Below the pieces are notes generated by a model. That model worked only from the letters and a program-made list of their open reading frames with translations, ran no database searches and was not told the DNA's origin. Below are positions 33,243 to 52,311 of a DNA stretch of 64,000 nucleotides, in pieces. Positions within the stretch are counted from its first letter, which is position 1. Every line of letters begins with the position of its first letter. Both the position numbers and the translations under genes were made by a program. Source of the DNA: Turnera subulata (lineage: Eukaryota > Streptophyta > Magnoliopsida > Malpighiales > Passifloraceae); NCBI GenBank assembly GCA_028386065.3, contig JAKUCV010002295.1, positions 2,444 through 66,443 on the forward strand, in the 5' to 3' direction.

Positions 33243-33520
33243 TGAAACACCCCGACCACTATTTACCTGACAAACAGTAATTACCGATCAACAGTACCGA
33301 CACGTGGCTCAAATAGTAAATACATCAAGAAATCCGGCCCAACGGCCCAATGTTAACAACATATCTCCCGACCTCGGGAATCCCAATAGTAACAACACAG
33401 CGAAAGCATTTGTAATTCAATACCAACATATGCAAAGCCCGATGCAACTAATGGATCCGAGTCCTGCCCAAGGGTACACTGCAGCTTGCCTCGTACGTTC
33501 CTGCACTACAAGCAACTCAT

Positions 33521-33569
33521 CCTACGGGATGAAACCCCGTAGGCGAGGGGTGAGTCTGAAGTGCTCACC
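33521..33569 (-). other. Paired stem-loops in the minus solo LTR
   Basis: Stem 1 is GGTGAG (33549-33554) with CTCACC (33564-33569). Stem 2 is CCTACGGG (33521-33528) with CCCGTAGG (33536-33543), a perfect 8-bp stem. On the minus strand an acceptor-like CAG ends at 33501. Confidence 0.65.
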
Positions 33570-33792
33570 GACCATGGATAAACAGAGATATGCAGGCAAC
33601 CATAATACTTTCGAAGAAAACACCGGCAAAAGACAACTCAAAGATTCTACCAAATCATGACTGAGCCAAGACCAAAAGAATATCTTTTATTATCATTATT
33701 ACCAATTTTATCTTTTGGGCCCCTGTCACTGGACAAGCTAGGGTCGTACCTGGTTATTAACTAATTCCGAATGCCAGGCCAAAACAAAATCC

Positions 33793-33866
33793 GGGATCAA
33801 CATCCCAATAACAAACCAATCCGGGATCAACATCCCAATATCCAAATCATCCGGGATCAACATCCC
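33793..33866. repeat. Three copies of a 30-bp repeat with palindrome GGGATCAACATCCC
   Basis: The palindrome occurs at 33793-33806, 33823-33836 and 33853-33866, each preceded by CC. It lies in the LTR between the exon-like segment and the stem-loops. Confidence 0.85.
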
Positions 33867-36539
33867 CAATAACCAAACCAAACCGGCCATGACACCACAG
33901 AACTATAGTCTCTAACCATCTAGTCGTACCACCACTTTCCACGTGACAATTAAATCATCATTTCATATTCAATTCCAATTCCATTTCAAATACTCATTAT
34001 CCTATCCTCAATTAGCCACAGTTAACAGTTCTACATTAATCTCAACACAAATTCCACAAACCAATAACACAGTTTATCAACAACAGCAACAACATCATAG
34101 CAGTCAAACAGCCAACAATAATCATCTCAGCAGTTCAATCAAACAACAAAACATACACGGTATTACGGCACATATCAAAGGTTATCCATCCTCACCTGAT
34201 GTGTCTCAGAAACTGATATCTGGTCAACCTCGAGACCCTATATATAGGAACACAATAATCACTTATAATGCACATAAAAAAATGATTATGCATGATACCG
34301 GTTTAACATTTATTAGACGGCTTTTCTGTTCATCCATAATTATCTCATTACCAAACGGTTCATCCGACTTGGTGGCAATTACTGATTAAGTATATCCAGC
34401 CAATATATCAAAACATACTTGATTTTAAATCAAAACCGAACCGAGCGTCCAAGCCGATATCCCGGCTCTTAGGACAAATCCGTTGTATAAATCATATAGA
34501 GGGAAATAGAACGAATTATGGCCCGTAAAATACTCGTAATTTATTTAATAATACGAAGTAAATAATATTTAAAAATAATATAACCGTTAAATAGAAAATA
34601 TTGTCATTGGTAAGTAATCATTATAGTCGGGATACGGTATAAGTAAACATTTGGAAATATACATATATCCGACAACTTTAAATAGAGTGTAAGCGGTAAC
34701 ATAAATTAGTGGTTGAAATATTATAACCTTTATTAAAATAAAGTCTTAGATAAATAGTCAAAATAATATTACCACTTATTATTGTAACATAATATTTACG
34801 GTAAATTAATGAAGCATAGTTTAGTCGTAAAATAAATTCTATGCAGGTTATATACAAGTCTTATAAATACATAATTAAATCCAAAAATAATATTGTTTTT
34901 AATTTAGAAATTAAATTATTAACTACTTAGTCATGCATATATAGCTAACAATATATATGGTCGAAATCCATATTAAATTATGGCCAAATATTATTTAGCC
35001 AATGAAATATCATTAGTAGCATATATATAAGAATATTGGTAAATAAAATAGGATATTATTATTCTAGCCTAGAAGAACGGTAATTGATCATATTAGAAAT
35101 ATGATAATAATAAATTAAAGCATAATTAAGAAATTAAGCCCAGGGGACCTTCACTTGCGTTTAGTCCATCGGAGAGAATAATAAAAACAACTTCGAATTG
35201 ATTAAATAAAAGACTTAATTAAATTAAACAATATGGGCCATTTATTGTAATTAGCCCAATTAAAATAAATAAAAACGGAAATTAAATTCAATGGGCCTTT
35301 TACGAGCCCAGGCAAAACGTAAATAAAAATATAATTAAATAAAAGCATAAAAGCATAAATTAAATTGCATAAAATAAAAACATTGGTTAATATTAATTAA
35401 CCTAATTAATCGTTTCATTAATTATCGTTTTAATGTTCGGGTCCGTTATTGTTCGGGTTCGTTAATATCGTTCAAGTCCGATAAAGATGCATGAATAGTC
35501 CGAGGCTCGGGTTTTACTGTAATAGCCCGGGTAAAAAAAGTATTTTTACCTTGATTTACCGTTGAATTAATCTTGGGTAATTAATTCAAGGTAAATCGGG
35601 CGTCGTTTTTCGTAACCGAGGGTTTTCCCGCGCTCGAGATTTTTCCGTGGATTTTTCGGGCCTAAGTCGGTATTTTTTTTCGGGTCCCGGAATCCTCAGA
35701 AAAATCACACCGGAAAATAACCAAGGGGGTATCAGTTATTTTCTGGTCCGGACCGGACTCGCTCCATAATGCAGACAAGCTGCATTATTGAAGATTCACG
35801 TGTGTACAGTAATTTCATCGTTATAAAGAGGAAGAAAGCAGGAGAAGAGAGGAGAGGAGAAGAAAAAGAAAAGGAGAGGAAAAGAAAAAAAAGAGAGAAA
35901 GAAAAAAAAGAGAGAGAAAAAAAAAAGAAAAACAAACACAGAAGGAAAAAAAAAACCGAGAGAGGGGGGAAAAATAATAAGAAAAAAAGAAAAGAGAAAA
36001 AAAAGAGAAGAAATAAATTGAATTCGGAAAAAAAAAAGAAAATAAGAAAACGGAAGAAAATGGGAAAAACCAACCACTGTTCACCGTCACCCCTGTCACT
36101 GTTCACGGGAGGACGACTGGCGCCGTCTCGTGCTTCACCGCCACCACCAGTAGGACGCCCGAGCCGTCGCCGACCTGTAGCAGGCATTCCCCGTCGGTTC
36201 CGTCTCTCGACGCGCACCGCAGAGCCGTCGACCCGCGAGCAGACCCGACGGATCCAGCTCCTCGGCGTCTTCCGCTTCCTGCCGGCGATGCAGCGCTGGT
36301 TTCCCGCCGCCCCCGTGCCGCTCGTGCTGCCTCGACGTCGTGGTTGAGCACGCGTTCCCACATGCGCCAGTCGGTTTTAGATAGGGATGTCTATCCCGGT
36401 ATTTTGTTGATCCCTGTGATTTGATTTTGAATGATGATAATATAATTGTCACGTGGTAAGTAGAGGTACGACTCGATGGTTTAAGACTGTTTTGTGGTGG
36501 CCATGACCTGGGTTACTTGTGATAAAAATGTCTATGCTT

Positions 36540-36608
36540 GGGATGTCTATCCCGTGATTATAGTTGGGATATCTATCCCTAGGTTCTTATTTTTGGGATG
36601 TCGATCCC
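36540..36608 (+). repeat. GGGATGTCTATCCC palindromes
   Basis: GGGAT-N4-ATCCC occurs at 36384-36397, 36540-36553, 36566-36579 and 36595-36608, with changed loops (GTCT, GTCT, ATCT, GTCG). Confidence 0.8.
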
Positions 36609-36844
36609 TGGGTTCTCTTGGATTTGGTCTGGCACCCGAAATATGTTGATAACCAGGTCTGACCCCTAGCTTATCCGTGACAGGGTCCGGAAAGATAAAA
36701 GTGGAAATTGGATTTTTATTTGAGTCTTTTTGGTCTTGGACCGGTTTTGGGTCTAGTCTTTTGGTTGGGTATATTTTGGCGGTTTTTGCCTGTTTTCGAC
36801 CTTGAGTAATTTTAGTGTTGCATATTGATTGTCTATCCTTCGTC

Positions 36845-36893
36845 GGTGAGCACTTCGGACTCACCCCTCACCTGCGGGCTTTCATCCCGTAGG
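36845..36893 (+). other. Paired stem-loops in the nested solo LTR
   Basis: GGTGAG (36845-36850) pairs with CTCACC (36860-36865) around a CTTCGG loop. CCTGCGGG (36871-36878) pairs with CCCGTAGG (36886-36893), one G.U wobble. An acceptor-like CAG ends at 36913. Confidence 0.65.
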
Positions 36894-38407
36894 ATGGATT
36901 ATTTGTGGTACAGGTTTGGTGCATTCCAGACAGGCTGCGGCGTTATCCCTTGGACAGGACTTGGATCCATAGTTTGCATCATGTGTCGTATACATTGTGT
37001 TTGTGAGTTATTAAGTCTTCCGCTGTGCTATTTATTGCCATTGTTGGGCCATTGGGCCGGTTATGATGTTATTGTTGTTTATATTTTGGGCTGTTGAGCC
37101 CGAATTTCTGTTGTATACAATGTATGCTGGGCTTTGCTGGGTTGGGTCGTTACAGTTCCGGCACGTGTTTACTGTGTACGGTAAATATGGGTCAGGGCAT
37201 TTTATTTACCCACAGTCCATTTTCGAGCTCGCCGAAAAATTCCCAAGACTGCCGGAAAATGGTCGGATTCCGGCTGGAACTGTTCACCACGGCAGCACCG
37301 TCTCTGTTACCGATCGTTGCCCAACAAGACACCCAATCCACCAAGCAGAATCACCATCGCACCTATCAACAAAACTGTCAACATGCCCACGGCCACACAC
37401 CGGTGACCGGTGTTCCACCACACAACCATGTCAGCCACCCAAATCGCCGTAACCCAAAACCACAGTAGCCCCATCATCGTCATCGGCACACAACAACAAC
37501 CAAAACAAACCGATCAGCCCAAGATCGGGTTAAAGAAAAGAGACGAAAAGGAAAGGAAAAGGGCAAGGGTCGTCGCCGGATCTTACCCACACAGCCACGA
37601 AGACGGCGACAGCGGCGATGGATTGGGGGTGAGAGCGGCAGTGGTCTCGTGCTCAGTTTCCTAGAAAAAGAAAAGAAAGAAAAAAGAAAGAAGTGGGGTA
37701 GGGCGGCGGAAGAAAAACCGGGAAAAGAAAGAAAAGAAAAGGGAAAAGAAAGGAAAGGAAAGAAAAGGAAATAAGAGTGGCCACATGGCAAGCCACGGTT
37801 GGCCGGTCCGGATTTCCGTCCCGAGTCCGAAAATACAACTTGGGCTCGGAAAATCCGATTAATTCCTCTGAGCATCGTCCAAGTCTTGGAATTGAGAACC
37901 GAGGCTCGGTAAGCTGTAAAGGATGCTCGGAAATCTCGAGTAACCCTCGGGATTAAATTCCAAGGCTCGGTTAACGAAAGAAACTCCAAATTGCGTATCG
38001 GTATTTAACCTTGTGTTTAACATTTAAACTTAATCTTGATAAACATAAACTTAACTTAACAATTATTCTTTTATAAAATTCAAAGTAAATCTCCAAAGAT
38101 TAATATATTAACTATCATGGAAATACAAGATGAAATTTCTTTTAAATTATAATTAGTAAATTATGCAACAAAGATACCATATCGAAATAATAATAATATC
38201 ACTATTAATGTTTTGTTAGAAAAATAATAAAAATAATGGTAACGATAATAATAATAACAATAGTAATAGTTTTGAGAGTAGTAAAAATAATGAAAATTGA
38301 CTCGGATTGGTAAAATTCTTGATCGACCGCGATAAAAATTTTATTAACCACCGTAAAAGTCAAAACAGCTTGGTAAAAATCACGAAAATTTTACCCGGGT
38401 CGTTACA

Positions 38408-39450
38408 AGATGATTCAAAACACCTTTGAAACTTATCCCAGCTATTTTGAGCAAATTCTGAGTCTGCAAATTCGAGCTTGTACATGTGGTTTCTGATCTG
38501 GTTTCATTGTTGTATTCAAATCCATTGAATGGGTAGTTTTTACACAACACGTGATTTTTTGTTTTGCTGGGAACTCAAGCCTAGGATTAGAATTGATGGT
38601 AAGTTAGAGCTTAGCCTGTGAAAATTAACTTGTAAAGATTTGAGCTTAGCTTGCAAAAGCTTGTGTGTTATAAAGGTTAAGGTTGAACCTGCAAAAAAAT
38701 AGTTATAGTGAGTATTTGAATTCTTAAAAGAGGATCCTTTAAGTAGTGAATGTAGCTGGTGAGGGGACTCTAAAATCATCTGTGTTCATTTTTTCTTCCT
38801 ACCTTGCTTCAGATTCTTTGAGTTTCTATTGATACTTTCGACTACAGTTGAGTGCGTGGTTTCAATCTAGCTGTGTTGTCAATGCTAATGAGTAATATCT
38901 AGATAAGATCATGGCTTTGAGGGAACAAGCATCAACAAAGCACCAAGGTTGGTGTGTTTAGATATGAACGGCTAAGTTTTTATTTTAAAACCGTATTAAT
39001 CAACCTAATCAAATAGGGGTGTGTTAGAGTTGTCAACTAAACAGCAAGCTTTATTATTTTAGAACCCGAATAAATAACATATTCAAATAGGGGTGTGTGA
39101 TAGTTGTAAGGAGGATATTGGGGTGATTTTTGTCGGGGATGTTGGGTATTAAACTAAGCTAGTTTTAATTGGTCTACGAGTTTCTCCAAGTCCAGTTCGG
39201 TTTAGGAGTCATGTCTTGTCCGTTAAGTCAGAGTCCCTATAAATAAGTATGTTAGGGTTTTATTATATGTGTAGCAAAGTAACAGTTGTGAGAAAAACAC
39301 CGAGACTGTGTGGCTACCGTGAGGGACACCGAAGTGCCACCTAGTTTATTGTGTGCAAGGTTTCAAAACTGAATAATAAAGAGGTTTATGTGTTTGAGCA
39401 ATTTTTATTTTCTACAGGGAACATGTCAAGAGTGATGCGTCATTAGAGGG
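38408..39450. other. Possible relic of copia LTR sequence
   Basis: No gene. Phrases such as AAAGAGGATCCTTTAAG and GAGGGGACTCTAAAATC, then a TATAAATA at about 39238 and AATAATAAAG at about 39372, look like LTR promoter and polyadenylation sequences. This is a weak, family-memory-based call. Confidence 0.3.
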
Positions 39451-40016
39451 AGTAACCAAGTATTTTGCTTGCTAACCAGAGTGTGGATAGTTGGAAAACT
39501 TAACTTCAAATGCATTCAAAGGAAGAGTGCGGGTGACAACCAATGGGAGTTGGACAATGTTTTTGGCACATGGTCACCAATGGTTAGATATAATATTGTT
39601 GTCTTCCCGTTTGGTTTGGGACGGAATTTCTTGTTAGTTTGTCATCTCACCCTTTCGTATTTTCTTTCATGCATAATTTACTACAAATTGATTTTTCATT
39701 TATTGATTTCCTCCTTATGGTTACCAAACTTCTTGATTTTCAATTTTGTGGGTTGTTTGGATATAAACTGAAGATTTTGTAGATGAAGCAGGTGTTTTTG
39801 TGCGTAGAAAAATGCAACACAGGTCACCCGGCTAATTAACCTGCTATAAGAGGTCATCCCAAAAGGAATACGGCACTCCGGAACACCATACAATGACCCT
39901 TGTTTACATTATTCTTTCCTCATAGAAAAAAAAAAAAAATGGGCTGATGAAATAAAAGTCTTGTTACAAAAACGAATGACAGACATTTTGCCTCGTGCGC
40001 CTAGTAAGAATGCAGG
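39451..40016. other. 3' flank of the CCB3-like gene
   Basis: Mostly AT-rich; an A13 run at 39929-39941. I see no other gene. The 3' UTR of the CCB3-like gene should lie at the right end. Confidence 0.4.
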
Positions 40017-41540
40017 TCAGTTAACCTGTTGGGATAGTAGAACTAGAAGACCTTGAGGTCCCACGAGGATTTCATTAAGGAAGCTTACTAACCCAAACCA
40101 GACCACAGGAGTGACGTCCACTCCTCCAAGTGGTGGAATCAATTTCCGAGTTGGAATGAGGAGTGGCTCCGTGGGTGCATATGCAATTACATATGGGAAT
40201 TTCCCAACAGGAAGCCTTGGGTACCAGGACATCACTATTCTCAGTACGAACAGAAATGCAAACGCAGAGAGGAACGGCCCCAAAAACCCAATTGCTATCT
40301 TTGCAGTTGCAGGGTCCAAATCTGCCAACATCAGACCTTGAATGGAAAGTGAGGTAGCTTCTGGTGCCTTGCATATGTGTAGGTTGATGTTTCTTGCAAC
40401 CTCAAAAGCATTGGATGCTCTCCCAGAAAGGACCCCTCCTACTCCTATTGGTGAGAGCTCAATGTCAAGAGAGGCTGTAACTCTGACAAAGCAACATGTC
40501 TTAGACCGTATGGCCTGATGACCTCTACTGGGATTTCCTCCCGTAACACCATTGAGCCTATCCTGCCATAACATAAGCAGCTTAGGACCTTGTCCGCTAT
40601 AAAATAAAGCAGTGCAACTAGTAGAGAAGCATTGTCATTGAGAAGTATGTCCCCTAAGACTGTTTCTCTTATGTAACAATATGATTCACATCTTTGATAT
40701 CAAAAAAAGAAGAGAAGCATTGTCATTCAGAGTGCAGTTGAGTATCTTCTTTCTCAGATCAGATAATAAAAAGAAACGGCCAGAGATGAATGTCATGTGG
40801 AATTTAATCTTCAATTTCTGCATCTTCGTATGAAACCCATATGGAATCGAAGACACTTTGGGGAGACACAACAATAGTTGGACACAGAAAATTATGACCT
40901 GCAGCCAAACCATTGAATTAGCAGGACATAGTTCCAGCCACGCATGTGAAGAACTTAATTGTGAGCTGACCGAATGGAATATAACAGTAAAAAAAAGACT
41001 AGCATACAGAGTCATGACTAGCAAAAGACTACACCATGAAGCACCAATAGCGGCTGATAATTCATGAAATTGCAAGGACAAACTTGGTTTCGTTAGGTAG
41101 TACAGTCAAAAGCCTAGCGGATGCAGAGAAGATGAATTCTTAGTACGATACCAAAGGTGCCTTAACTCATGCAAATTATTGGTATCCCCCGAGAACTACA
41201 CGATAAGCAAACACCCAAATTCCCTCATATAACAACACCATCAGCAATATACAGGTGAAAGAGATAAGTTTGGTTAACGACCCATATAAATATTTGGGGG
41301 AAGAAAACTTAGAAAGACTAAACTTTAAGTAGAAAAACCTTATGGGTTATGGAACTTACAACAAAAGAGATACCCAACTTGTGGTGCCATCCTGTAAATG
41401 GAGGAGCAAAAAGACAAAGTAGTCAGAAAATGGAAGAGATTTGGTAAAAAAGTTACATGGAATGGAATTCAGGATGATGGTCGAGTGTTATTACCTCTTA
41501 CATGATGAGGATGGTTGAACAAGGAAATACAAGACGCCAT
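40017..41540 (-). CDS. CCB3: CCB3-like YggT-family protein, chloroplast
   Basis: CCB3 takes part in covalent heme attachment to cytochrome b6 in thylakoids. My model has two exons, 41540-41502 (MASCISLFNHPHH) and 40562-40017, with a GTAAGA donor and CAG acceptor in phase 0, giving 194 residues. The first ~80 residues are Ser/Thr/Arg-rich, as in a transit peptide. The YggT part is unmistakable: DPATAK (96-101), a membrane segment at about 102-124, VMSWYPRLPVGKFPY, APTEPLL, then PPLGGVDVTP and a second segment, ending GPQGLLVLLSQQVN. The family matches CCB3 better than YLMG1/2. Exon 1 is inferred from splice signals and an upstream TATA; exon 2 is secure. A LINE ORF1 relic lies about 550 bp upstream. 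Confidence 0.85.
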
Positions 41541-41608
41541 GCCTCTCTTTTCTTTTCTTTTCTTTCTTCTCTCTTTTCCCTCTCTGTGGAAGACGGAGAA
41601 TGAATGGG

Positions 41609-41616
41609 CTATATAC
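41609..41616 (-). promoter_or_regulatory. Likely TATA box of the CCB3-like gene
   Basis: On the minus strand TATATAGC lies about 70 bp upstream of the proposed ATG, which leaves room for a start site and a short purine-rich 5' UTR. Confidence 0.45.
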
Positions 41617-42099
41617 GTGCTACGCAATAGGATTTTGGATTTTCTCCCTTTTTTTTTCTTTTTTTCTTTTATCCCACTGAAACCTTTCAAACAGTTATGA
41701 TGCCCCATAGTTTTGAAACAACAAAACGCCAAAGATAACCTCAAACCATCGCCTGCCTTCCACTTGTATCCCCACAACTATTAATTTTGATCAATTAACT
41801 CCCTCAGCTCTTAAAATTAATTTCTCTCCCTTTACCTTGCTCTTTTGAATTTTGATGTAGAGGAATGCTAAAGATAGTTAGTAAAGCTACCCAAATCCAG
41901 CACCCACCCATACCGTAGCTTGAACTAGGATAATTTTGGTGGAACCAAGGACTTCATGCTGCTGCACCACAGTAATATTGGCCATGTGTGTGCATATATT
42001 GTTTACAAACTAGATTTCCTTCTTTGTTTTTTTCTTATTGCTGAAGAATAGAGCCAATGCTATCGAACCATGGGAAAAAGTAAGATGCCATCTATATCT
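41617..42099. other. Intergenic DNA upstream of the CCB3-like gene
   Basis: No gene or element recognised. A pyrimidine run at 41641-41672 lies near the promoter. Confidence 0.4.
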
Positions 42100-43560
42100 G
42101 GACTATATGCTAAAAAAGTTACCCGCATCTTTTTCTTCTTTTTTCCTTTTCCTTTTTCTTGACAGGAAATATAACTTCATCAAGAAGCGTGGAGCTCGGC
42201 TCCAAATTGTGTCTTTGCATCCAGCAAGAGCACTAATACAGACCAGGAAATGACATACATAGAAACCATGCAATCCGAAAGTTTGGATGCTCAAATAGAA
42301 TACGAAAAAGAAGAACTAAAACATAGAATCCAAAAGTTAAAAACTAAAACTTGAAAACATAACCCGGTAAGGAAAATCTGGCGTGGCAGTCTAGGAACTA
42401 GCTACTCCAGGTCATCTCCATGCCATGGATCATACAATGAGAGATCCAGCCTCTTCACTTCTGGCACAAGGCCCTGAAGTTTGATGTCGTCGGCGGTTGA
42501 GCTGCTAGCTGAGGGGGTCCAAAAGCCTACAATCCGCAGGAGGCATTCTCTACACAAGACCAACATCAAACATACAAAAACCTTAAACAAAGTAACTTAT
42601 ATGTGGAGAAAGGTTGTCGCCTCAAAAAAAGTTGGAGCATATGGAGAACCTGCCAACCAAGCTCCATCCTCCCACACCAAACTAGTTTTTTCCAAAGGTC
42701 CCATAGACCCTCCCTCTGCTTCCTTCTTCTTCATTTGCTCCTCATGAACAACTATCATCAGTGGGAATCCCCATCCCTGCATAGCCTTCTTCCTCTCCAA
42801 CTCATCCTCATTGGTATATGATGGACCTAATTTGTAATTCTTGCCAGCTTCTTCCAATTTTTAGACTTGTTTGATCTCGTATGAAGCGGCTCATCAGGAG
42901 ACACCTGTGAGGCAAGAGTGGCTAGGGATTCTACCCACTTAGAGTATAGATTGGTCGTCCCCTGAGTTGTAATACTCGCAGAATCCTATCCCAATTTCCT
43001 CTTCTTGGCGGAGGGAATTACCAAGTGCTTACTTACTCCCTTGTGCTCCACCAGGACCAGTCGCTTCACTCTTCTCAGCCTCCATCTCCTTTCTTTTGGT
43101 TTTCGGCGATACAAACTCCCTACTAGAGCCATACAAGTCCCCTCCAGCAGCGCCTCTGGCCTTACGAGGAGGATTAAACCTCTTTGGACCAAAATTCCAG
43201 CTAGCCGAATAGGCCCTACCAGGAATCGGCTTTGCCCTCATCCAAGGGCCATAGTTGTCCTTCACCTTCCCTTCTAGTTTGGTTGCAGTGCCTAACAGTG
43301 TTGCTAAGCATTCCACAACGATAACAAAAGTCTTCCAAGTTTTTCATATTGCAGTTCACCCCAGGTGCGGGTACTAATTTCATCTTTCAAATAAAAACCA
43401 GCGGGAAGTGATTTATTCAAATCAATAGCAACTCTGATCTTTCCTTTTTAGCTTAACTGTAAATGTCTACATCCATACATTCCTTTTGTAATCTGCCGCT
43501 AATCCTATTTGAGATAGCAAGGAAATTCTCACAAATCGCTTTATTCGGATTTGAACCTTA
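42100..43560 (-). pseudogene. LINE ORF1 relic (CCHC knuckle, YGPWMRA motif)
   Basis: On the minus strand from about 43450: KGKIRVAIDLNKSLPAGFY, then FCYRCGMLSNTVRHC (a CCHC-type knuckle with Asn in place of His), then after a frameshift DNYGPWMRA, the usual sequence after the knuckle in plant LINE ORF1. The rest is Pro/Gly/Lys-rich with further shifts. A poly-T tract near 42120-42160 may be the poly-A tail. ORF1 proteins bind LINE RNA; ORF2 is absent. Confidence 0.7.
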
Positions 43561-43899
43561 TTTCTCTACATAGAACACCGGTTACAAACTGATGTACAGT
43601 CAGTATCTTAAGGAGCCAATCAGATCGAAATTGGTCCGAATTGGGAAATTTGGGAACTCGGGTTAACATAAATTAGTATATACATAAGTAAGAAACATAA
43701 CATGTGAGAATTAAAATGAATCTAATAATCTGCTAATTGGATAATAATGTAACAGATGTGCATTCCCGCTTTCTTTCTGTTTTTCTTAACCCTAATGCAA
43801 ATTCGTGGTGTGGGAAACATGAACCACGGCTGACAACCGGACTAAGTAGCAATTAGTAAACAACAAAAATCAAGGCAGCAGCACAGACACTTCTGTTTT
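43561..43899. other. Spacer between the LINE relic and KDSA 3' end
   Basis: No gene recognised. Confidence 0.4.
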
Positions 43900-44706
43900 G
43901 TAAATAAATAATGAAAAAGCACATTAGTGCATATCATGATCGCCCCTACGGAATCAGCATATCATAACAACAGTTCTAACTACTATCCTGCAGTACAAGT
44001 TTAGCTGAGGATACCCAGTAGCAATCTATAAGCAGCCTAACAGGTATACAATGCTCCACAAATTATGGCAGCCTGGTTGAGCTGGTAGACAATCACCTGG
44101 AAACAAGGAAACAATAGCTAAACCAAAGCTGCAGTTCAAGGAAAATAATCAAATAAATAAAAGAGGAATAGTATGTACCAAGAAGAATGAGGCACCATGG
44201 GGAACGATACAAGGAATTAGGAAACAAAGCACTAGATTTATGTAAAACAACGTTTAACAAAGAGTATGATGCAAGCATGACCCAATCTACAAAAGAAATA
44301 ATGTTTACATAAATTGTTGAATAAATTACTAAGATGAGTAGGCAGGTGTAAATGTTCAAAAGCCTATTGCAATTTTATTTTTGACATTCATGCACACATG
44401 CTAAGGAAATGAAAACTATTTTCATTGACATTTCTCATATTTTGAAACCTACAGCATTGAACAAAACCAACTGTAAAACACTATTGTTGAATTGCCCTCA
44501 CTTACAAGCACCAATCTGTACTTTCTAATCGACAACACAACAGTAACCATAATCTTTAGATTATTAGGTCCCACACAAGATCTGACATATCTACAAGACA
44601 TGAGCACCAGAAAACTAGGCAAACACTGAGTTTAACAAAACTGCAAAAGAAAGAAATGCTTACAATCCTAACAATTATTCCTTGCATGTTCCCGGGAGAA
44701 TCCTTG
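43900..44706 (-). other. Likely KDSA 3' UTR with an intron
   Basis: After the stop the minus strand has a GTAAGC donor at 44663-44662 and a TTTCCAG acceptor ending at 44097, so an untranslated last exon from 44096 is possible. This is inferred from splice signals only. Confidence 0.4.
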
Positions 44707-51453
<6,747 letters not shown>

Positions 51454-51993
51454 TGGGTCTTCAATTTAGATTGCACAAACCAAACTTCAGATTTTTCACA
51501 GGAATGCATTCGTTAATTCACCAACAACTCTACCTCACATCTTAGAACCAAACGATGATCAAATAGAAGAAAGAAATAGTGGACAATTGACACCCACCTA
51601 CCTGGATCTCTTCTTACAATGCAGTAACCACTCCAGTCAGTAGCATATGCTAGGCGAGAGTGAGTGTGAGTGTGAGTGTGAGTGTGAGAGATACACAGTG
51701 AACAATTGAATGGCTTTTTTCCTCTTCCTTTTTTTTCCCACTCCCCTTTACTTTTTATTATTGTCTTTTCTTTTTGTGTTTGTTATATATTTTGTTTGTT
51801 TCCGATTTTCCTGTCCTTCGTAAATCCACGGTTTTGTAGCTAAAAATTTTACATTTGTAATTTTTAAACTTTTACCCACTAAATATATTAAATTAAGCAT
51901 AATCAAATAAAACTCATCAAAGTAGATAACTCTATATTTTATGTAAGAAATAGATGATTTGTTTGCTTGCATAACCTTTATATGTCTTACAAT
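51454..51993 (-). promoter_or_regulatory. KDSA 5' UTR and promoter region
   Basis: On the minus strand a CCAG/GTAGGT donor at 51602-51600 suggests a 5' UTR intron. A GAGTGT-type microsatellite lies at 51656-51692. Beyond it is AT-rich promoter DNA up to the solo LTR at 51999. Confidence 0.4.
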
Positions 51994-52287
51994 GTTCTTG
52001 AAACACCCCGACCTAAATTTACCCGACATACAGTGATTACCAACAACAGTGCCGATACGTGGCACAAACCGTGTAATACAACAGGAAACCGGCCCATTGG
52101 CCCCAAAAATAATAACAAGCACCCGTCCTCGGGTACATCAATATCAATAGCACAGCGAAAGCATTTATAAACTCAATGTCAACATATGCAAACTCCAAAT
52201 GCAAATTAATGGATCCGAGTCCTGCCCGAGGGTACACTGCAGCCGCCGAAATGCAATCCTGACCTAACCTGCAAGGACTGTGTGAGG

Positions 52288-52311
52288 GGTGAGACCAACC
52301 ACTGTCTCACC
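52288..52311 (-). other. Stem-loop in the minus solo LTR
   Basis: GGTGAGAC (52288-52295) pairs perfectly with GTCTCACC (52304-52311). The stem is two pairs longer than in other copies and the loop is unrelated. The second stem is not clearly kept. Confidence 0.6.

Larger units (their letters stand above)
35518..37204 (+). mobile_element. Nested solo LTR (plus)
   Basis: It starts TGTAATAGCCCGGG and ends CATTTTA (CA changed to TA). The perfect duplication TTTAC flanks it at 35513-35517 and 37205-37209. The related LTR at 58500-58520 reads GGTTTTACCC without the insert and serves as a paralogous empty site. A purine-rich tract (35825-36060) and GC-rich leader follow the start. The open frames at 35732-36361 are compositional. 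Confidence 0.9.
33243..38407 (-). mobile_element. Solo LTR (minus) carrying a nested solo LTR
   Basis: On the minus strand it runs from TGTAACGACCCGGGTAAAA (38407) to CGGGGTGTTTCA (33243). The target duplication is AGAGG (33238-33242) and AGATG (38408-38412), one mismatch. It matches the solo LTR 51999-60032 over most of its length and is interrupted by the plus-strand LTR 35518-37204. It has an exon-like segment (34196-34237) and paired stem-loops (33521-33569). GC-rich leader frames, such as 37307-37989, are compositional. Confidence 0.85.

Noticed and set aside
33793..33866. Spaced repeats resembling a CRISPR array
   Set aside because: Only three units of 30 bp inside a plant LTR, with no variable spacers and no Cas genes.
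33943..34389. 148-codon plus-strand frame
   Set aside because: Antisense to the solo LTR's reading direction, Gln/Ser/Asn-rich, with no homologue recognised and not kept in the sister LTR.
35732..36361. Overlapping ~200-codon frames on both strands
   Set aside because: Purine/pyrimidine tract plus GC-rich leader of the nested solo LTR; Lys/Arg/Glu runs on one strand and Phe/Ser runs on the other show composition, not coding.
40017..40574. Single-exon CCB3-like gene starting at the ATG on 40574
   Set aside because: That start gives an unlikely N terminus (MLWQ...). The CAG acceptor at 40563 and an upstream MASCISLF exon with TATA box explain the gene better, though cDNA is needed.
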